From positions 45,279,587 through 45,343,586 of the forward strand of contig CM057833.1 of assembly GCA_030068075.1 (NCBI GenBank): a stretch of DNA of 64,000 nt, given 5' to 3'. Origin of the DNA: Paguma larvata. Taxonomy: Eukaryota > Chordata > Mammalia > Carnivora > Viverridae. Below the pieces are notes generated by a model. It made no database searches and was not told the origin of the DNA. It worked only from the letters and a program-made list of their open reading frames with translations. The stretch's first letter is position 1, and each line of letters starts with the position of its first letter. The translations under genes were made by a program, and so were the position numbers. Below, piece after piece: positions 11,965 to 23,499 of this stretch.

Positions 11965-12180
11965 AACGTAATGTAATGATTAAGATGATGAACTCCTCTG
12001 CTCTCAATGCCCAGATTCAAGTCCTGGATCTACTACATACTAGCTGTGTCACTTTGGGCCAGTTACATAACCACTCTGTGAATAATTTTCCTTGACTGCA
12101 AAATGGGGATATATTTTCATTAGAGGGTCTTCATGAGGATGAGGTGAGATTTGGAAAGTTGGTACAGTGGAACAAGCTGG
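11965..12180 (+). mobile_element. MIR SINE
   Basis: 'attcaagtcctggatctact', 'actagctgtgtcactttggg' and 'tgcaaaatggggatat' are classic MIR blocks in order. Confidence 0.85.
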
Positions 12181-12509
12181 GGGAAACAGTTATTAAAGCA
12201 GGTAGGGAAGGATTTTCTCAGTATCCGAAGACTCCATGGCTGTGAGTAGGCTCCTTTATTCTAGAGAAGATGGGCTGTTTTCATAACAGCTTCTTCCCAG
12301 AGCCTTTTAGGTTTCCCAGCTCTTTCTACTGAATGTCAATTAAGTGCACAAACTTTTGGAAAGAGTTTAACTCTTAGGATTGTGACATCAACACCTGGGG
12401 AGATTCTGGGAATTGCAAATTGAGAGGTTTTGGCTGTGACAGTGAAGTTACCAGGGCCACCACCAATGACCTCAAAGTGCTTTCAAGGGCAGATGAAGCA
12501 GTTTTTATT
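12181..12509. other. Unassigned sequence
   Basis: Nothing recognised. Confidence 0.5.
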
Positions 12510-12609
12510 TTAGGCAGTGTAGACCCACTGAAGGTTTTGAAAAAAGAAAATAACCTCTGAGGTGTCTTTCAGGAAGATGAAGTTGACCACAGAGAAGACA
12601 GTATAACAG
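12510..12609 (-). mobile_element. Possible L2 fragment, antisense
   Basis: 'ccactgaaggttttgaaaaa' and the following block resemble the reverse complement of the L2 3' part. Short and weak. Confidence 0.4.
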
Positions 12610-12611
12610 AA

Positions 12612-12937
12612 CCTGGGTCAGCAAGCTACAACCCACCCACAAAATCTAGCCTGCCATCTGTTTAGTCTGCAAGCTGAGAATAGTTTTTCCATTTTTGGAT
12701 GGCTGAAAATAAATCAAAAGAATAGTATTTCATGACATGTGAAAATTATATGAAATTCAAATCTCAGAGTTCATAAGTAAAGCTTTATTGGAACATAGCC
12801 ACATTCATTTGTTTACTTATTGTCTATGGCTACTTTTTCTGCAGTGGCAGCATTAATTACATCAGATAGCATATGGCCTGCAAAGCCTGAAATCTTTACT
12901 ATCTGGCCCTTTAAAGGTAATGGTTGCTGGTCCCCAG
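12612..12937. mobile_element. hAT-type DNA transposon fossil (non-autonomous)
   Basis: This is a mammal-wide family with 'ctttattggaacatagccac', 'tgtttacttattgtctatgg' and 'atggcctgcaaagcctgaaa' in its interior. The ends look like diverged inverted repeats: 'gggtcagcaagctac' on the left and the complement of 'ggggaccagcaacc' on the right. It is about 320 bp and non-coding. I assign it to the hAT/Charlie group from memory without naming a subfamily. Confidence 0.75.
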
Positions 12938-13074
12938 ATAGGAGAGTGATGGGACAGTAAACAGAAGGTAGGTTGGATGCAAATGTTAATAGAAAACCTG
13001 CAATCAACTGTGTATTTACTAGCTGCCATATATTTTATCTGTATCATCATGGTTAATATCAGGAAAAAATCTAT

Positions 13075-13185
13075 ATAAGTGTCTAAGTAGCTTGGCCAAA
13101 GTTACATAAGGAGGGCAAGATAGAGGGATGGTTTGAACTCTGATCAATGGACCACAAGATCTGCGCTCTTAATCATTACATATAC
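13075..13185 (-). mobile_element. MIR fragment, antisense
   Basis: 'agcttggccaaagttacata' through 'tgcgctcttaatcattacat' matches the reverse-complement 5' half of MIR. Confidence 0.7.
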
Positions 13186-13824
13186 CGTCTTGTACAATCA
13201 AATGAAAGGTGGTGAGGAATGGGATAAAGGGAGGAAGTCAAGACCTATGCTGGAGATACAATCAGCAGGACTCAGAGAAGCCCTTTGACTGGGAGAAATC
13301 ACAATAAAATCAGAGAAGAGAAAATCCCAAGGTCGAGTTGCCTGGACCACTTGGAGCTCCACACTGCTTGCAAGGGTCCGAGTTTGAGCATTCTTAGGTA
13401 TAACTCGGCTTCACATGAACTCTTCCTGTTAATATTCTGCCATCGCTCTTGATCTGGTAATTGTGCCACTTGGGCTCCCAAGCACTAAAATTAAATCTGG
13501 AAATTTGTCATACACCTTCTCCATGTGATGGTAACACAGAAGGTGGGAGCTCCAACAGTCAAAATGAATTACTCAGTGAGTTCATTTGTCACCAGAAGGT
13601 AATTGGGATTTAAGCTACAGTCTCAGGAAGAAATACATCACATCGCATGATTACTTGCATTAATGGCAACCTACATTTAATTTTCACCCCCACCCCAACC
13701 CCTTTTCATCAGATCCAGTGACCTGCTAGCAGTATAATTTGGCTCTTTTCGTGGCTGAGACAAGAACCACCCTAAAGTAGGACATTGCCCTAGCTCTGAG
13801 CTCGTTTTAGAGATTTTCACAAAT
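13186..13824. other. Unassigned unique sequence
   Basis: No repeat or exon is recognised. A C-rich 'cacccccaccccaacccc' tract lies near 13,686. Confidence 0.5.
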
Positions 13825-13975
13825 TCATCTGTTTGTTCATTTATTCACTCACAGACATGCATTTACTGAGAAGCTATTCTATGCCAGGTCTGAAATTGAT
13901 GCTAGAAGTGCAAAGAGGCATAAATCATATGCCTACAGATAAAGTGGTGATTCTAGCATATGATTTTAAATAGGA
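13825..13975 (-). mobile_element. L2 3' end, antisense
   Basis: 'ttgttcatttattcactcac', then 'catttactgagaagctattc' and 'tatgccaggtctgaaattga', are the reverse complement of the L2 tail. Confidence 0.65.
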
Positions 13976-14111
13976 TCAGGAGACCCCCACACATATCAAA
14001 ATGCAACCCCAATTCTCTCTATCACCAAGATAGGGAATTCCTCTACATGTCCTACTTGTTTGTGTCTGCATATGCTGCTGTATTTTGATGGGTAAACCTA
14101 TAAGAAAATAT

Positions 14112-14270
14112 CATGCTGGGTTATAAGGAATGGAGGGAGCGGGAAGACCTGCATTTATCTCTGGCTCTGATATGAATTGTTGGAGAACTTGGGCAAGTTA
14201 TTTGTTTTGCTAGTCTTTGATTTCTTATCTATAAGATGATGGACTGAGTTAGCCATAGTGATGTATAGAA
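14112..14270 (+). mobile_element. MIR fragment
   Basis: 'acttgggcaagttatttgtt' and 'tttcttatctataagatgat' are in MIR order. Confidence 0.7.
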
Positions 14271-14455
14271 AATGAAGGTAGAGATGCTAATTAAACTGGG
14301 GAGGGACTGAAAGAGGGTTTGGGACCCTAGAGTCTCCCCTTTTTCTCATACTTTTCCTCTTGACAAAGGGGAAATTCACAAACCCTATAGAACACAGTTT
14401 AGTGTCAAAAAAAAAAAGAGAAAATATATTTGCATTTGGAATGAGCTCTTATTGT

Positions 14456-14657
14456 TTTAAAAGTTTATTTATTTATTTTGAGAGAGAGAGAGGACAAGTG
14501 GGGGAGAGGCAGAGAAAGGGGTGGGGGGAGAGAGAATCCCACGTAGGCTCTGCCCACCCAGCGCAGAGCCCGATGTGGGGCTTGGATTCATCAACTGTGA
14601 GATCATGACCTGAGCTGAAGTCAAACACTAAACTGCCTGAGCCACCTAGTTACCCCT
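14456..14657 (-). mobile_element. CAN-SINE, antisense, with imperfect TSD
   Basis: A 'ttatttatttattttgagag' tail complement, a GA-rich block, then 'atcatgacctgagctgaagt' and 'aactgcctgagccacctag' from the tRNA head. Flanking 'ggaatgagctctta' (14,438-14,451) and 'ggaatgaactttta' (14,658-14,671) differ at two sites and are the likely target duplication. The B box is decayed. Confidence 0.93.
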
Positions 14658-14671
14658 GGAATGAACTTTTA

Positions 14672-16204
14672 CAGAAAGAAAGCAGATAAAGTCTTTCATA
14701 GCTGTGTCCTTTTAAACTAAGTTAAGCCTCTGTGTTAAACAGGACAAAGCATCTGTATCACTCAGGGGTGAGTCCCTGTGTCTAACATACCCAAAAAAGG
14801 GTCCCCTTCTCCTTTAGAATGGAGGTCTGGGAATATTCCAACAGCACTTCTCACCTGTCACAAGTTGAGACTATTATGGCACACACCTTTCTGCCTCAGA
14901 TAATGATTTGAGCTGCCTACTTGAATTCACTCTTAAACAAACTGGGTTTTATTAGAAATCAAGCCATGGTTCCAAAAAAGGGAGAAAAAAAACTTAACAT
15001 TTCAACATTCACTGAAACATATATTCCTAAGGCAGACTCTCCAATTCTGTGCACATCTTTCTCTGCCTTAGGTCTGAGAGTAGGACATCAGACAGGACAT
15101 GTAGTTGAGCCTGCTACTTATTTTGCTATTGTCTTTTTGGTAGAAAGAAAAATAGGGAGATATCCCTACTTACACTATAAGCCCTTCTATAACCCCAGGC
15201 GTCAGTTTCCTTTTACAGGTGGAGTTTTCTGGAGGTAAGATTCACACTGATGGGAAGCTCTAGAGTGAATATTGTTTGTCGAGATAGCCCTCCATTGGGT
15301 TTACATCACCTGGCCTCTCTATGTCTGCTTGCTTGCTTCTCTGTTACCAGATGAGAGTTTCCAGGAAAAGCATGGCCTGGACAAGGTGGTCTCTGCAGCT
15401 GAAGTAGGACCTAGAGGAGCTGACAGCTGGAGGTTGCCTGCTGACCACATTCCACACAGCTGGGTGGCACATTCTCCCTGAAGGAATGTCTAAGCTGTCT
15501 GCCACTGGACCCAGTGTAAAATTGATGGCACGGATGGGTGATTAAGGAGAGAATAGAGAAGACATCATATACAAGTGTGCTACATTATTCTTTGTAAGTT
15601 GCAGTGAACTACACCCATAAACCTCAAGGACAAAGGAAGGTGGCAGCTGCTATAACCTGGAGAGGACTGCAGCAGTGGCTCTAACTTCAGGAGTGGACTT
15701 CCCAGTGAAAGCTGTGGCCTTGGGCAGAGGAACACAGCAGGTATTAACCTGTACCCTAGGAAGGAGAGAACCAAAGAAATAAAGGTTCTTACCTCCTTCT
15801 CTTACCTTTCTTTCCTCCTTAACTGACTGAGTCACCCAGGAGCCCCCAGATGTAGGAAATAAACCACTGTTAGTATAATTTAATTATCTAAAATGTGTTA
15901 AAAACAAAACAAAACAAATCTACACTATAAAAATTACCCAAAACTATTAGGCCATCTAGGAAGGTGAGGACCACAGAGGTAGAGACTGAGCAACATAAAC
16001 AGCCCACAGTGAAATCCCACCCCTCCTTCAGTGTAGCTTTTTTTGACTTTATCTCTGGACTAGGACTCTATCTTGGAAAAGGCTACAGAAAAATATGAGT
16101 CTCTCACTTGGCTTAGTTGTGTTTTCTCTTGAGGCAGGTTACTCTATCCACATCTTCACTGATCTTGAGACCCAAATGCCAGAGACCTCCATGTTTCTAC
16201 CTCT
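14672..16204. other. Unassigned unique sequence
   Basis: About 1.5 kb with no recognised repeat or exon. A 105-codon open frame (14,921-15,238) shows no domain. A small (AAAAC) run lies near 15,902-15,917. Confidence 0.5.
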
Positions 16205-16207
16205 AGC

Positions 16208-16436
16208 TCAGTGTTTTTCAAACTATGCATTGAAATTCATCAGTAGGCTAGAAAAATCAAGTTATCATGGGCAACTCTCTTTAACAATAGTATAGGACAG
16301 ATTCTATTACTGCATATAAAAAAGGGTAATTATTATTCTATAAAGCTTTGTTTCAGGTATGGGTATTTATATATGGAGTCAAAATGTAAAATACATTTCT
16401 TATGGAGGTCCCAATAAAAAGCCTGAAACCACTATC
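16208..16436. mobile_element. hAT-type DNA transposon fossil
   Basis: It begins 'cagtgtttttcaaactatgc' and ends with 'aaaaagcctgaaaccact', whose complement 'agtggtttcaggctttt' pairs loosely with the left end. The interior 'aaatacatttcttatggagg' also fits a mammal-wide hAT family of about 230 bp. The subfamily is not named. Confidence 0.6.
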
Positions 16437-17734
16437 CTACTCTGTTTGCGGTCACAGAAAATAATTATCAAGAAACAGGTAGTACAGATATCCCCATCCC
16501 ATTTCTGCAATGGGTCAGGAGTGGGGGTGCAAAGATGGAGATTAGAGGCAGTGAAAGATTCAAGGTTGGGTGGGTAGTACAGCTGCCATACAACTTCACT
16601 ATTGTTTTGTTTTGATTTTTTTTAATGGCAACATATTCAAATTATCAAAACGATTAATTTAAAATGCCTTCTCTGCCCCTCTTTGATTCTTCCTCCTCTT
16701 GGCTATGTCTAGTAACCATCGCATCCACCCCAACAGTGACCAGAAGGTTTCATTCTAAACTCAGCAAAGAACCCAGTGGCCCAAATGGAGCTCTGGTTCT
16801 CAGCAAGAGGAGGAATTAGATCCAGAGAGAAAGAGAGAAACACCCTAGGATGTACTGCAGGTCACTATCTCAAGATCTGTTGCCCATTGCCATTTGCAGA
16901 TGTCTCTGGTTTCCCTTTCCCAAGACAGATATGCAAGAGCTCACACACTGGTTGCTGGCACCCTTATGTCTGGCTTTACCATTATAACTGTATTAACAAT
17001 TCAGCAGCCTTTGGTGCATAGGTTAGATCCGTGTGCATTTAATTGCCTCGGATGATTAAGAGTTAACACTGCTGACCTACCCAGAGGGAAATTGCAAGGA
17101 ATATCCAATTAGAGGCAACCAACCTCTTTGAAATATCCAGTGTACCAGGAGTACTTAATAATAATCATGATAATCATAACAATTCTAAATATATATTTTT
17201 AAAGCTGTGAGCCATTTCTCACCCGTGAAAACTTTATTTGCTAGAAAGCAGATCCTTACAATTATTCAAATTGGAGATTTGTATTTTTTTGTTATTGTTG
17301 TTCCCCACGGCCTCTCTGGTGGAAGAAGGACAGAGAAAGCTATCCCAGAGGGGAACAGAATCAATCCCAGCTGCTCATTAAAAGGTAAACCGTCAATAAT
17401 CTTTGTCAGGCCTTTTTATCTTGGGCTTTAGTACATGATGATCCCTAAGGCGGCATGTGGTATTGAGATTTAGAATGACTCCTGGTTTGCACATTCCCAT
17501 TGGTGTAGGATTAACCCTCGGCACACCACTGCACACTTTCTCTGGACCTCTGCCGAACCCTAGGTGGACAAGGATCATGGGGCTGCTGTGTCCATCTACA
17601 GGGAGCATGGGCTTTCCTTGAGCAATATAAATCTATCTCAAGGGGCTTGGGAACCAAATCCAGCCATTAGAAGGGGCAGCAAGAGACAAAAATTCAAATC
17701 ATCACTGAGATTGCACTAACTTAAAATTCAACTC
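16437..17734. other. Unassigned unique sequence
   Basis: About 1.3 kb free of recognised repeats. The part around 17,030-17,210 is AT-rich with several TAAT/ATTA-type words. No exon is recognised. Confidence 0.5.
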
Positions 17735-17885
17735 ATGTCACAGGCATTTGTTGAAAGCCCTTCATATGAATCCCTCGCATTTGGATTCCGTTGATCCTCA
17801 CTGTAATGCTGTGATGGAAGGGTTAGGATTCTTAGTTTGCATTAAAAAAAACTCAGACTAGGTAACTAACTGCTAATGACACCTC
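17735..17885 (-). mobile_element. Possible MIR fragment, antisense
   Basis: 'gttgatcctcactgtaatgc' and a following purine-rich block resemble reverse-complement MIR. Weak. Confidence 0.4.
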
Positions 17886-17889
17886 TGTG

Positions 17890-18531
17890 TTACATGTCTT
17901 TAAATATCATTCATGTACTGAGGACTTCTAAATTTATATCTCCAGTCTAAACTGCTGCTGGACTACAGATTTGCATATCCAACTGTGTGCTTGACATCTC
18001 CACTTTGATATCCAATAGGCATTACAAGTCTGACATGGACACATCTGAGCTCTTGATATATTCCCCTAAATCTGAGGTCTGTGACAACTCCATGTATCCA
18101 CTGCACAGGCTTCACACCCTACAATCATCCTGGTTGCCTAGTCCCTCATCAGATTCATCAGCTAACTCTTATATCCAGAATATGACCATTTCTCACCAAC
18201 TCTGTGATGGTTACTCTGCCCCAACGCCCATTATTCCTTTCTCTCAAGTCACCTTCTAACTTCGTTTTTCTTTGCCCATTTCAGCCTACCCCTGACACAT
18301 TAGTTATTGTAATCTTAGAAATATGTAAAACAGATGATGTTGTTCCTTTGCCGCAATATTCTTATAGCTTCTCATTTCACAAAGAGGAAATCCAATGGTC
18401 TTCTCATAACATAAAAGTCCTACCCAATCAGGGCCCTGTTATCTCTTTGATGTCATCTCCCAGTATTTATTCTTCCTTAGTTTCATGGCCTCCTTTCAGT
18501 TATTCTGCCTGACCTACTCCTGATTTGGAAT
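17890..18531 (+). mobile_element. L2 LINE, 5' segment of a split copy
   Basis: 'tgcatatccaactgtgtgct', 'gacatctccactttgatatc' and 'tatatccagaatatgaccat' are typical of the L2 ORF2 3' half. The element resumes at 19,303 in consensus order, so it was one copy before the LTR landed. Confidence 0.8.
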
Positions 18532-18667
18532 CTGTTATGGGTGGAATTGTGCCCCTCCCAAAAAAAATATATGATGCTAGAATCCTAACACCCAGCACCA
18601 CATAAGAATATGATCTTATTTGGAGATAAGGTGTTTCTAGAAGTAATCAACTTAAAATGAGGTCATT
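18532..18667 (+). mobile_element. MLT1-type (ERVL-MaLR) LTR, 5' segment
   Basis: A non-coding solo-LTR fragment starting 'tgttatgggtggaattgtgc'. It continues with 'atcttatttggagataaggt' and 'caacttaaaatgaggtcatt', the usual MaLR LTR blocks, and is cut by the L1 at 18,668. It has no retroviral coding sequence. Confidence 0.75.
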
Positions 18668-18977
18668 AAGTCAGTCATAGAAAGACAGATACCATATGTT
18701 TCCACGCATAGGTGGACTTTGCAAGACTTAACAGAAAACCAGGGGGGAGGGGAAGAGGAAGGAAAAAAGGTACAGAGAGGGAGGGAGACAAAACATAAGA
18801 GACTCTTAAATACTAAAAACAAACAGGGTTGAGGGGGGTATGGGAGTGGGGAGACTGGGTGACAGGCACTGAGTAGGGGACGGGTTGGGATGAGCACTGG
18901 GTGTTGTATGGAGACGAATTTGACGATAAAAAGTTTAAAAATAAATAAATAAATAAAACTTTAAAAATTAAAAAAAG
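18668..18977 (+). mobile_element. Carnivoran LINE-1 3' end inserted in the LTR
   Basis: 'aaagacagataccatatgtt' and 'ccacgcataggtggactttg' match the ORF2 end and 3' UTR of the L1 copies at 6.6 and 39.3 kb. A G-rich 3' UTR and an 'aaataaataaataaataaaa' tail follow. It is more diverged than those copies, and no clear TSD was found. Confidence 0.92.
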
Positions 18978-19302
18978 AATTGGATGCTAATCCAATAAGA
19001 CTGGCCTTTTTATAAAGAGGGGTCATTTGGACACAGTGCCATGCGCACAGGGAGAATGCCATGTGAAAGTGAAGGCAGGGATGGAGGTGAGATGTTTACA
19101 AGCCAAAGAATGTCAGAAAACCAGCAGAAGCCAGAAGAGGGTCTTGGAATAGCTCCTTCCTTCATGGCTCTTAGAAGGAATCAATCCTGTAAACACCTGG
19201 ATTTTGGATGCTCTGCCTTCAGAATGCAGAGACAACACATTGCTATTATTTAAGCCACTCAGTTTGTGGCACTTTGTTATGGTAGCCCTAGGACACTAAT
19301 AT
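18978..19302 (+). mobile_element. MLT1-type LTR, 3' segment
   Basis: The LTR resumes with 'gctaatccaataagactggc', then 'gtttacaagccaaagaatgt', and ends with 'tttaagccactcagtttgtg' and 'ttgttatggtagccctagga', the conserved 3' end of this LTR group. Confidence 0.8.
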
Positions 19303-19655
19303 AAGGCCCTTGTCCTTGCTCTTCCATTCTCCTGAAATATTCTTCCCCCAGGAACAACATGGTATGTCTCCTTACCTCTTTATTCATAAACCATTTTCTG
19401 GATACTTAACCAAAAACTAGTACACATTACCTAATATGTCCTCCCTCTCATCTCTCCTTTATATTTATTCATTAGAATAGATGCTTTATATACTTGTATT
19501 ATTTACTTTCTATCTGTCACTATACTATCAGCTCCAGGTGGGCATGAATTTGGGAACATTTGTTTTGTTTACTGCTGAATTCTCAACATGCCTGTATATA
19601 GTATCCACTGAACAAACGCTTGTTGAATGGATGGATAAATAAATGAATCTATCCC
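19303..19655 (+). mobile_element. L2 LINE, 3' segment of the split copy
   Basis: It resumes where the consensus would continue ('cttgctcttccattctcctg') and reaches the L2 tail ('aacaaacgcttgttgaatgg'). Confidence 0.8.
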
Positions 19656-19679
19656 TACCCTCCTACCATTCCCACTTCC

Positions 19680-19910
19680 ATTATCCTAGTCTAGGCCATT
19701 GTTGCTTCTTCCCACACAATGACACCAGCTCTTAATTGGCCTCTCTGGTATTGGCCCCATCTTCTCCAATCCATGTTTCAAGTTGCTTCCAGGAGCCAGC
19801 TTTTTAAAAGTATATGACTTCTTCTTTCTCTTGGTCAAAAGCTTCCTTAGTGGTTGCACTACGTGTTTTTGGATAAAGCCAAGCCCTCCACAGCAACATC
19901 CTGATGGATC
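19680..19910 (+). mobile_element. Second L2, 5' segment
   Basis: 'ccaggagccagctttttaaa' and 'aaagccaagccctccacagc' are diverged L2 ORF2 blocks. The copy continues after the LTR at 20,206. Confidence 0.7.
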
Positions 19911-20205
19911 TGTAGTGGGCTGTCTACAGTAGGCTGCTAGGAATTCCTCCCATCCCAGCAGGCTCATTCTGTTCCAGGGGGACTTTATTTCCATTTACCT
20001 TGAATTTGGGAAGGCTTTGTAACTTGTTTCACCAGTAGTATATGGCAGAAGTGATGCTATATGACTATGAAGCTGAGGACAATAGCAAGTGCAGCAGAGA
20101 CAAATGTTCCCCCCAGACTGCTGACCCAACTGAAGAATCACGAACAAGTAAATTTTTTTAATGTCACATAGTTTTTAGGTAGCTTGTTATGCAAGCAAGT
20201 GAAAC
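19911..20205 (+). mobile_element. MaLR-like LTR within the second L2
   Basis: It starts 'tgtagtgggctgtctacagt' and includes 'cttgaatttgggaaggcttt', 'tatggcagaagtgatgctat' and an ending 'tagcttgttatgcaagcaag', the arrangement of an MLT1-like solo LTR. No internal viral sequence is present. Confidence 0.65.
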
Positions 20206-20640
20206 TTGCTTTAGCTTCATCCCAAATAGTGTTCTTGCTTCTACTTGTTCTGTCTACCGTATGGAATTATTATGGTTCCATATATGCATAAAGTGTCCCC
20301 TCCCCACACTTGAGCCTTTCCACACGCTGCTTTCTCTACTTAAATCTCATTCTCATTTTTTTTCACCTGTTTAACAGTGACCTCATCCTTCCAGCCCTGG
20401 ACCACCCTTCTGGTACTGAAAGGCTCCTGAGCTTACCTATGTCAAGTACTTAGCACCCTGTATTTTAGTCATCTCTCCCCAACCAGAGATAAAGCTCACT
20501 GAGGGTAGGAAAAGCATCTTAGTCACCTCTTTTGCAACAGGAGTTAGCTTTGTGCTTGGCACGTGGTGAGCATTTGGACTTTTCACAGATGAAAAAACGA
20601 ATTCTACTAAATGACTAAATGCTCATGGATGCTTACAATT
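20206..20640 (+). mobile_element. Second L2, 3' segment
   Basis: 'tgagcctttccacacgctgc' and 'gctttgtgcttggcacgtgg' follow L2 order to its 3' end. Confidence 0.75.
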
Positions 20641-21430
20641 TACTTGGGGTAAAGGGGTAAGATTAAAATGCATGAAACAATTAAAGAACAAAGCAAAACA
20701 GTATAAAGCTAAATACCAAATGGGTACCAAGTGTTCACAACTTCAGAAATCCTCTTATCTTGATAATTGATCCATGCTATATTAGGTTCTTCATATTAGT
20801 AGTAATTAGAATAATAATGATCCATTACAATGAAAACTTTAATTTTCACAATGCTTTTGCATGCATTATCTCATTTGACTCTACTCCAATTATTTAGGGA
20901 CAAAGAAGTCATAGAATCACTTATGCTACATCATGTAACATGAGCAGGTTTCATGTCACATATTTTTAGCTGAACTCAGTTACTTGTGAATCAGATTTCT
21001 ACTCAAATATCTCTGTGAGCTTTAGAAGAAGGTGTACATCTCTTTTCCAGAAATGCAATAAAGCATAGGTTTAGTGTTCCCAAGGACTGAAGAACTGACC
21101 CATAGCACAGACTTCTTGGCTAAAAAAAAAAAAAAAAAAAACCCCAAACAAATAGTAAAGTCATAAAACACACTGAAAATATAAACTTACGAGCAAAAGG
21201 GTATTTAGTAAATGCAATTTAATGCTCTCAAATTTTAAAAGTATGTTGAATGCATTTTATATGCAGATGCCTTTCCATTTGGAGATTGCTGATTATATCT
21301 CCAATAAGCAAAAGGTTCTCTACCCAAGAGCAGAAAAATATCATTCAAAACTAGGAGGATGATTAGCTGTGCAATGTGTCAAACCTGACCAGAATAATAC
21401 TTGTCCATTCTGGCTTTTCTACCATGAATA
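20641..21430. other. Unassigned sequence with a 20-A run
   Basis: No gene is recognised. Positions 21,122-21,141 are an uninterrupted run of 20 A. The sequence before it does not match a LINE or SINE I know, so the run is not tied to an element. A short MIR-like piece may lie near 20,830-20,910. Confidence 0.5.
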
Positions 21431-21431
21431 G

Positions 21432-21675
21432 ATACTATTTATTGAACAGCTACTCTGAGCCAAGTTTTATATTAGGCACTGTATTAAGTGCTTTATCTTC
21501 ATCGTCTGTAATCTTTAGGCATTACCAGGAGGTGGATATCATTATCCCCATTTCACAGATGAAAAAATTGATGCTCAAAGATATAGAGTAAATGTTGCCT
21601 CACAACATAGCTATTCAGTGGCTGCTAGGATTCAGTCTGTCTGACTTCAAAGTTAGTGTTCCATCTGTCTTAAGA
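21432..21675 (-). mobile_element. MIR SINE, antisense
   Basis: 'atttattgaacagctactct', 'ttatccccatttcacagatg' and 'agctattcagtggctgctag' form nearly full-length reverse-complement MIR. Confidence 0.88.
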
Positions 21676-22699
21676 AGGTTTGCTAATCAAAGAATAAATT
21701 AATATTTTAGGGTTCCTAGTAATGTTAGGGACCTTTCATTTCTACTGTTTCTCATTATTGCTCTTAATGAAAACATGAATAATTAATTGAGGACTGACAG
21801 TCACCTCCTGATACAAAACACTCAGAGTTGCAGATGGGTCCTCCCTACCTGACACCATAGCAACCAGTTGAAGAATGGGGAAAAAAAAAAGGAAATCTTT
21901 TTTGATCATACAGTTTTGCTTCCATTTTAGGTGGAAGGAAGGAAGGCGAAAGAGATAATTAGCCCTCTTCCTGACTCTTAGGTGTCAAATTCAACCAGAA
22001 CATCTGTATTTCCCACTGTTCCTCTCTTCTTCAAATGATCTCAAAGCATTCTAGCAGCGCCCAAGACAAAAATGCCTCTTAACAGGGAAGAACTACCTAG
22101 TCAGAAAGGTTTATTGGGGTTTTCTCAGTTTCTTGTTGGAGAACGTGTGTACCAAGAACCTTAATTCATCATCCTGAGGGAATTTGCTGGGACACCACAT
22201 AACCTTTCTTGATGGGTTTCCTACCCAGTTGCAGCCAGCAGAAGGTTCTCTCTGCTAAAGGTTTCCCTCTCCACATCTGGGCCTTTTAGATTTGCAAGAA
22301 GAAGAGGGAGAAAAAGGTAGTAGTAGCAGGGGCCATTACTAAATTCTGCTCAGGGATGTCACTTCTATAGTTTCAGAGCTTCAATAAACAAGAATGGGAT
22401 CTCCTTAAGACAAGAGGGCCTGTTGCCTAACTGTGCCAAGGAGGCATGGGGGTAGAGTTTTCCTACAGAGGGGGCTTTGGAGCAATCTTGAATAATGAAC
22501 AGAAGTTTGCCAAGTGGAGAACAAGGAAGTGTGCAAATGTGAAGTGTGTGTGTGTATGGTGGGTTGGGAGGGTGGGGGAGGAAAAGGACAAAGAAACTGG
22601 CATGTGCAAAGTACATAGGTGTCAAATGGCAAGGTAAACTTTGTATAAGTGGTTAGCCCTGCCTGTAGCCACCTGCCCTGGGCTTGCCTCCCTTCTCTT
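21676..22699. other. Unassigned unique sequence
   Basis: About 1 kb, no recognised repeat or exon. A short GT run lies near 22,543-22,554. Open frames of up to 100 codons on the minus strand at 22,365-22,707 have no recognisable domain. Confidence 0.5.
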
Positions 22700-22865
22700 G
22701 TTAACAACTCCTGCTCAGCTTTCAGGCTGCAGCTGAGATGTTACTTCCTCCAAGAAGCCTTCCCTGATATGTCAATTCCAGGATAAATTCTCCTCCTCTT
22801 TGTCTCAAAAAACTCCCTGCACTTGTCTATACTGAATGGTAATTTCCTGCTGATAGCTAGACTTT
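22700..22865 (+). mobile_element. Third L2, 5' segment
   Basis: 'gatgttacttcctccaagaa' and 'gccttccctgatatgtcaat' are the standard L2 3'-region blocks. The copy resumes at 23,345. Confidence 0.8.
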
Positions 22866-23344
22866 TAGGTAATAGGTAATAGGAAACTACATGACAAAAA
22901 CTTTAACAAATTACCACAATCTCAGTGACTTAAAGCAGCAGAAATGTATTCTTTTATAGCTCCATTGGTCAGATATCTGAAGTGAGACTTACAGGGCTGA
23001 AATAAAGGTGTTCATAGGAAAAGCTCCTTCTGAGGCTCTCGGGGAGAGTCCATTTCTTGCCTCTCCCAGCTTCCAGTCGCTGCCAGTATTCGTTGACATA
23101 TGGCAACACCACTCCACTCTCTGCTTCCGTGGTCATATTTCCTTGTCCTCTTCCACCATCAAATCTCCCTATGTGTCCCACTTGTGATTACACTTAGGAC
23201 CCACTGATAATCCAGAATAATTTTCCTAGAGCAAGATCGTTAATTTAGTCACATCTGCACAGTTATTGTGCTATCTAGGGCAATATTCATAGGTTCTAGG
23301 GATTAGGATCTGGGTATCTTTGGACACCATTATCAGCCTACTAC
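22866..23344 (-). mobile_element. MLT1-type LTR, antisense, within the third L2
   Basis: 'acaaattaccacaatctcag', 'tgcttccgtggtcatatttc', 'ttagtcacatctgcacagtt' and 'ggacaccattatcagcctac' follow the reverse complement of an MLT1 LTR end to end, about 480 bp. Non-coding. Confidence 0.88.
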
Positions 23345-23455
23345 AAAGCTCTTATTGGCATGAGCACCATCTGCTCCCCACTCTGTCTCTAGTGCCCTGC
23401 ACAGTGTCAAGCTCCTAACAGGTACTCAGTGTATATATGTTGAAAAGAAGGAATT
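23345..23455 (+). mobile_element. Third L2, 3' end
   Basis: 'ctagtgccctgcacagtgtc' and 'taacaggtactcagtgtata' complete the L2 tail. Confidence 0.75.
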
Positions 23456-23499
23456 AAACCAGGGGAGTTATGAAAGAATGGATGCCCTAGGTAACCCAA

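Noticed and set aside
21122..21141. A 20-A run as the tail of a processed pseudogene
   Set aside because: The upstream sequence has no recognisable coding match and no flanking duplication could be found.
18532..23344. Endogenous retroviral genes near the MLT1-type LTRs
   Set aside because: Only solo LTR sequence is present. No gag, pol or env-like frame is seen between or beside the LTR pieces.
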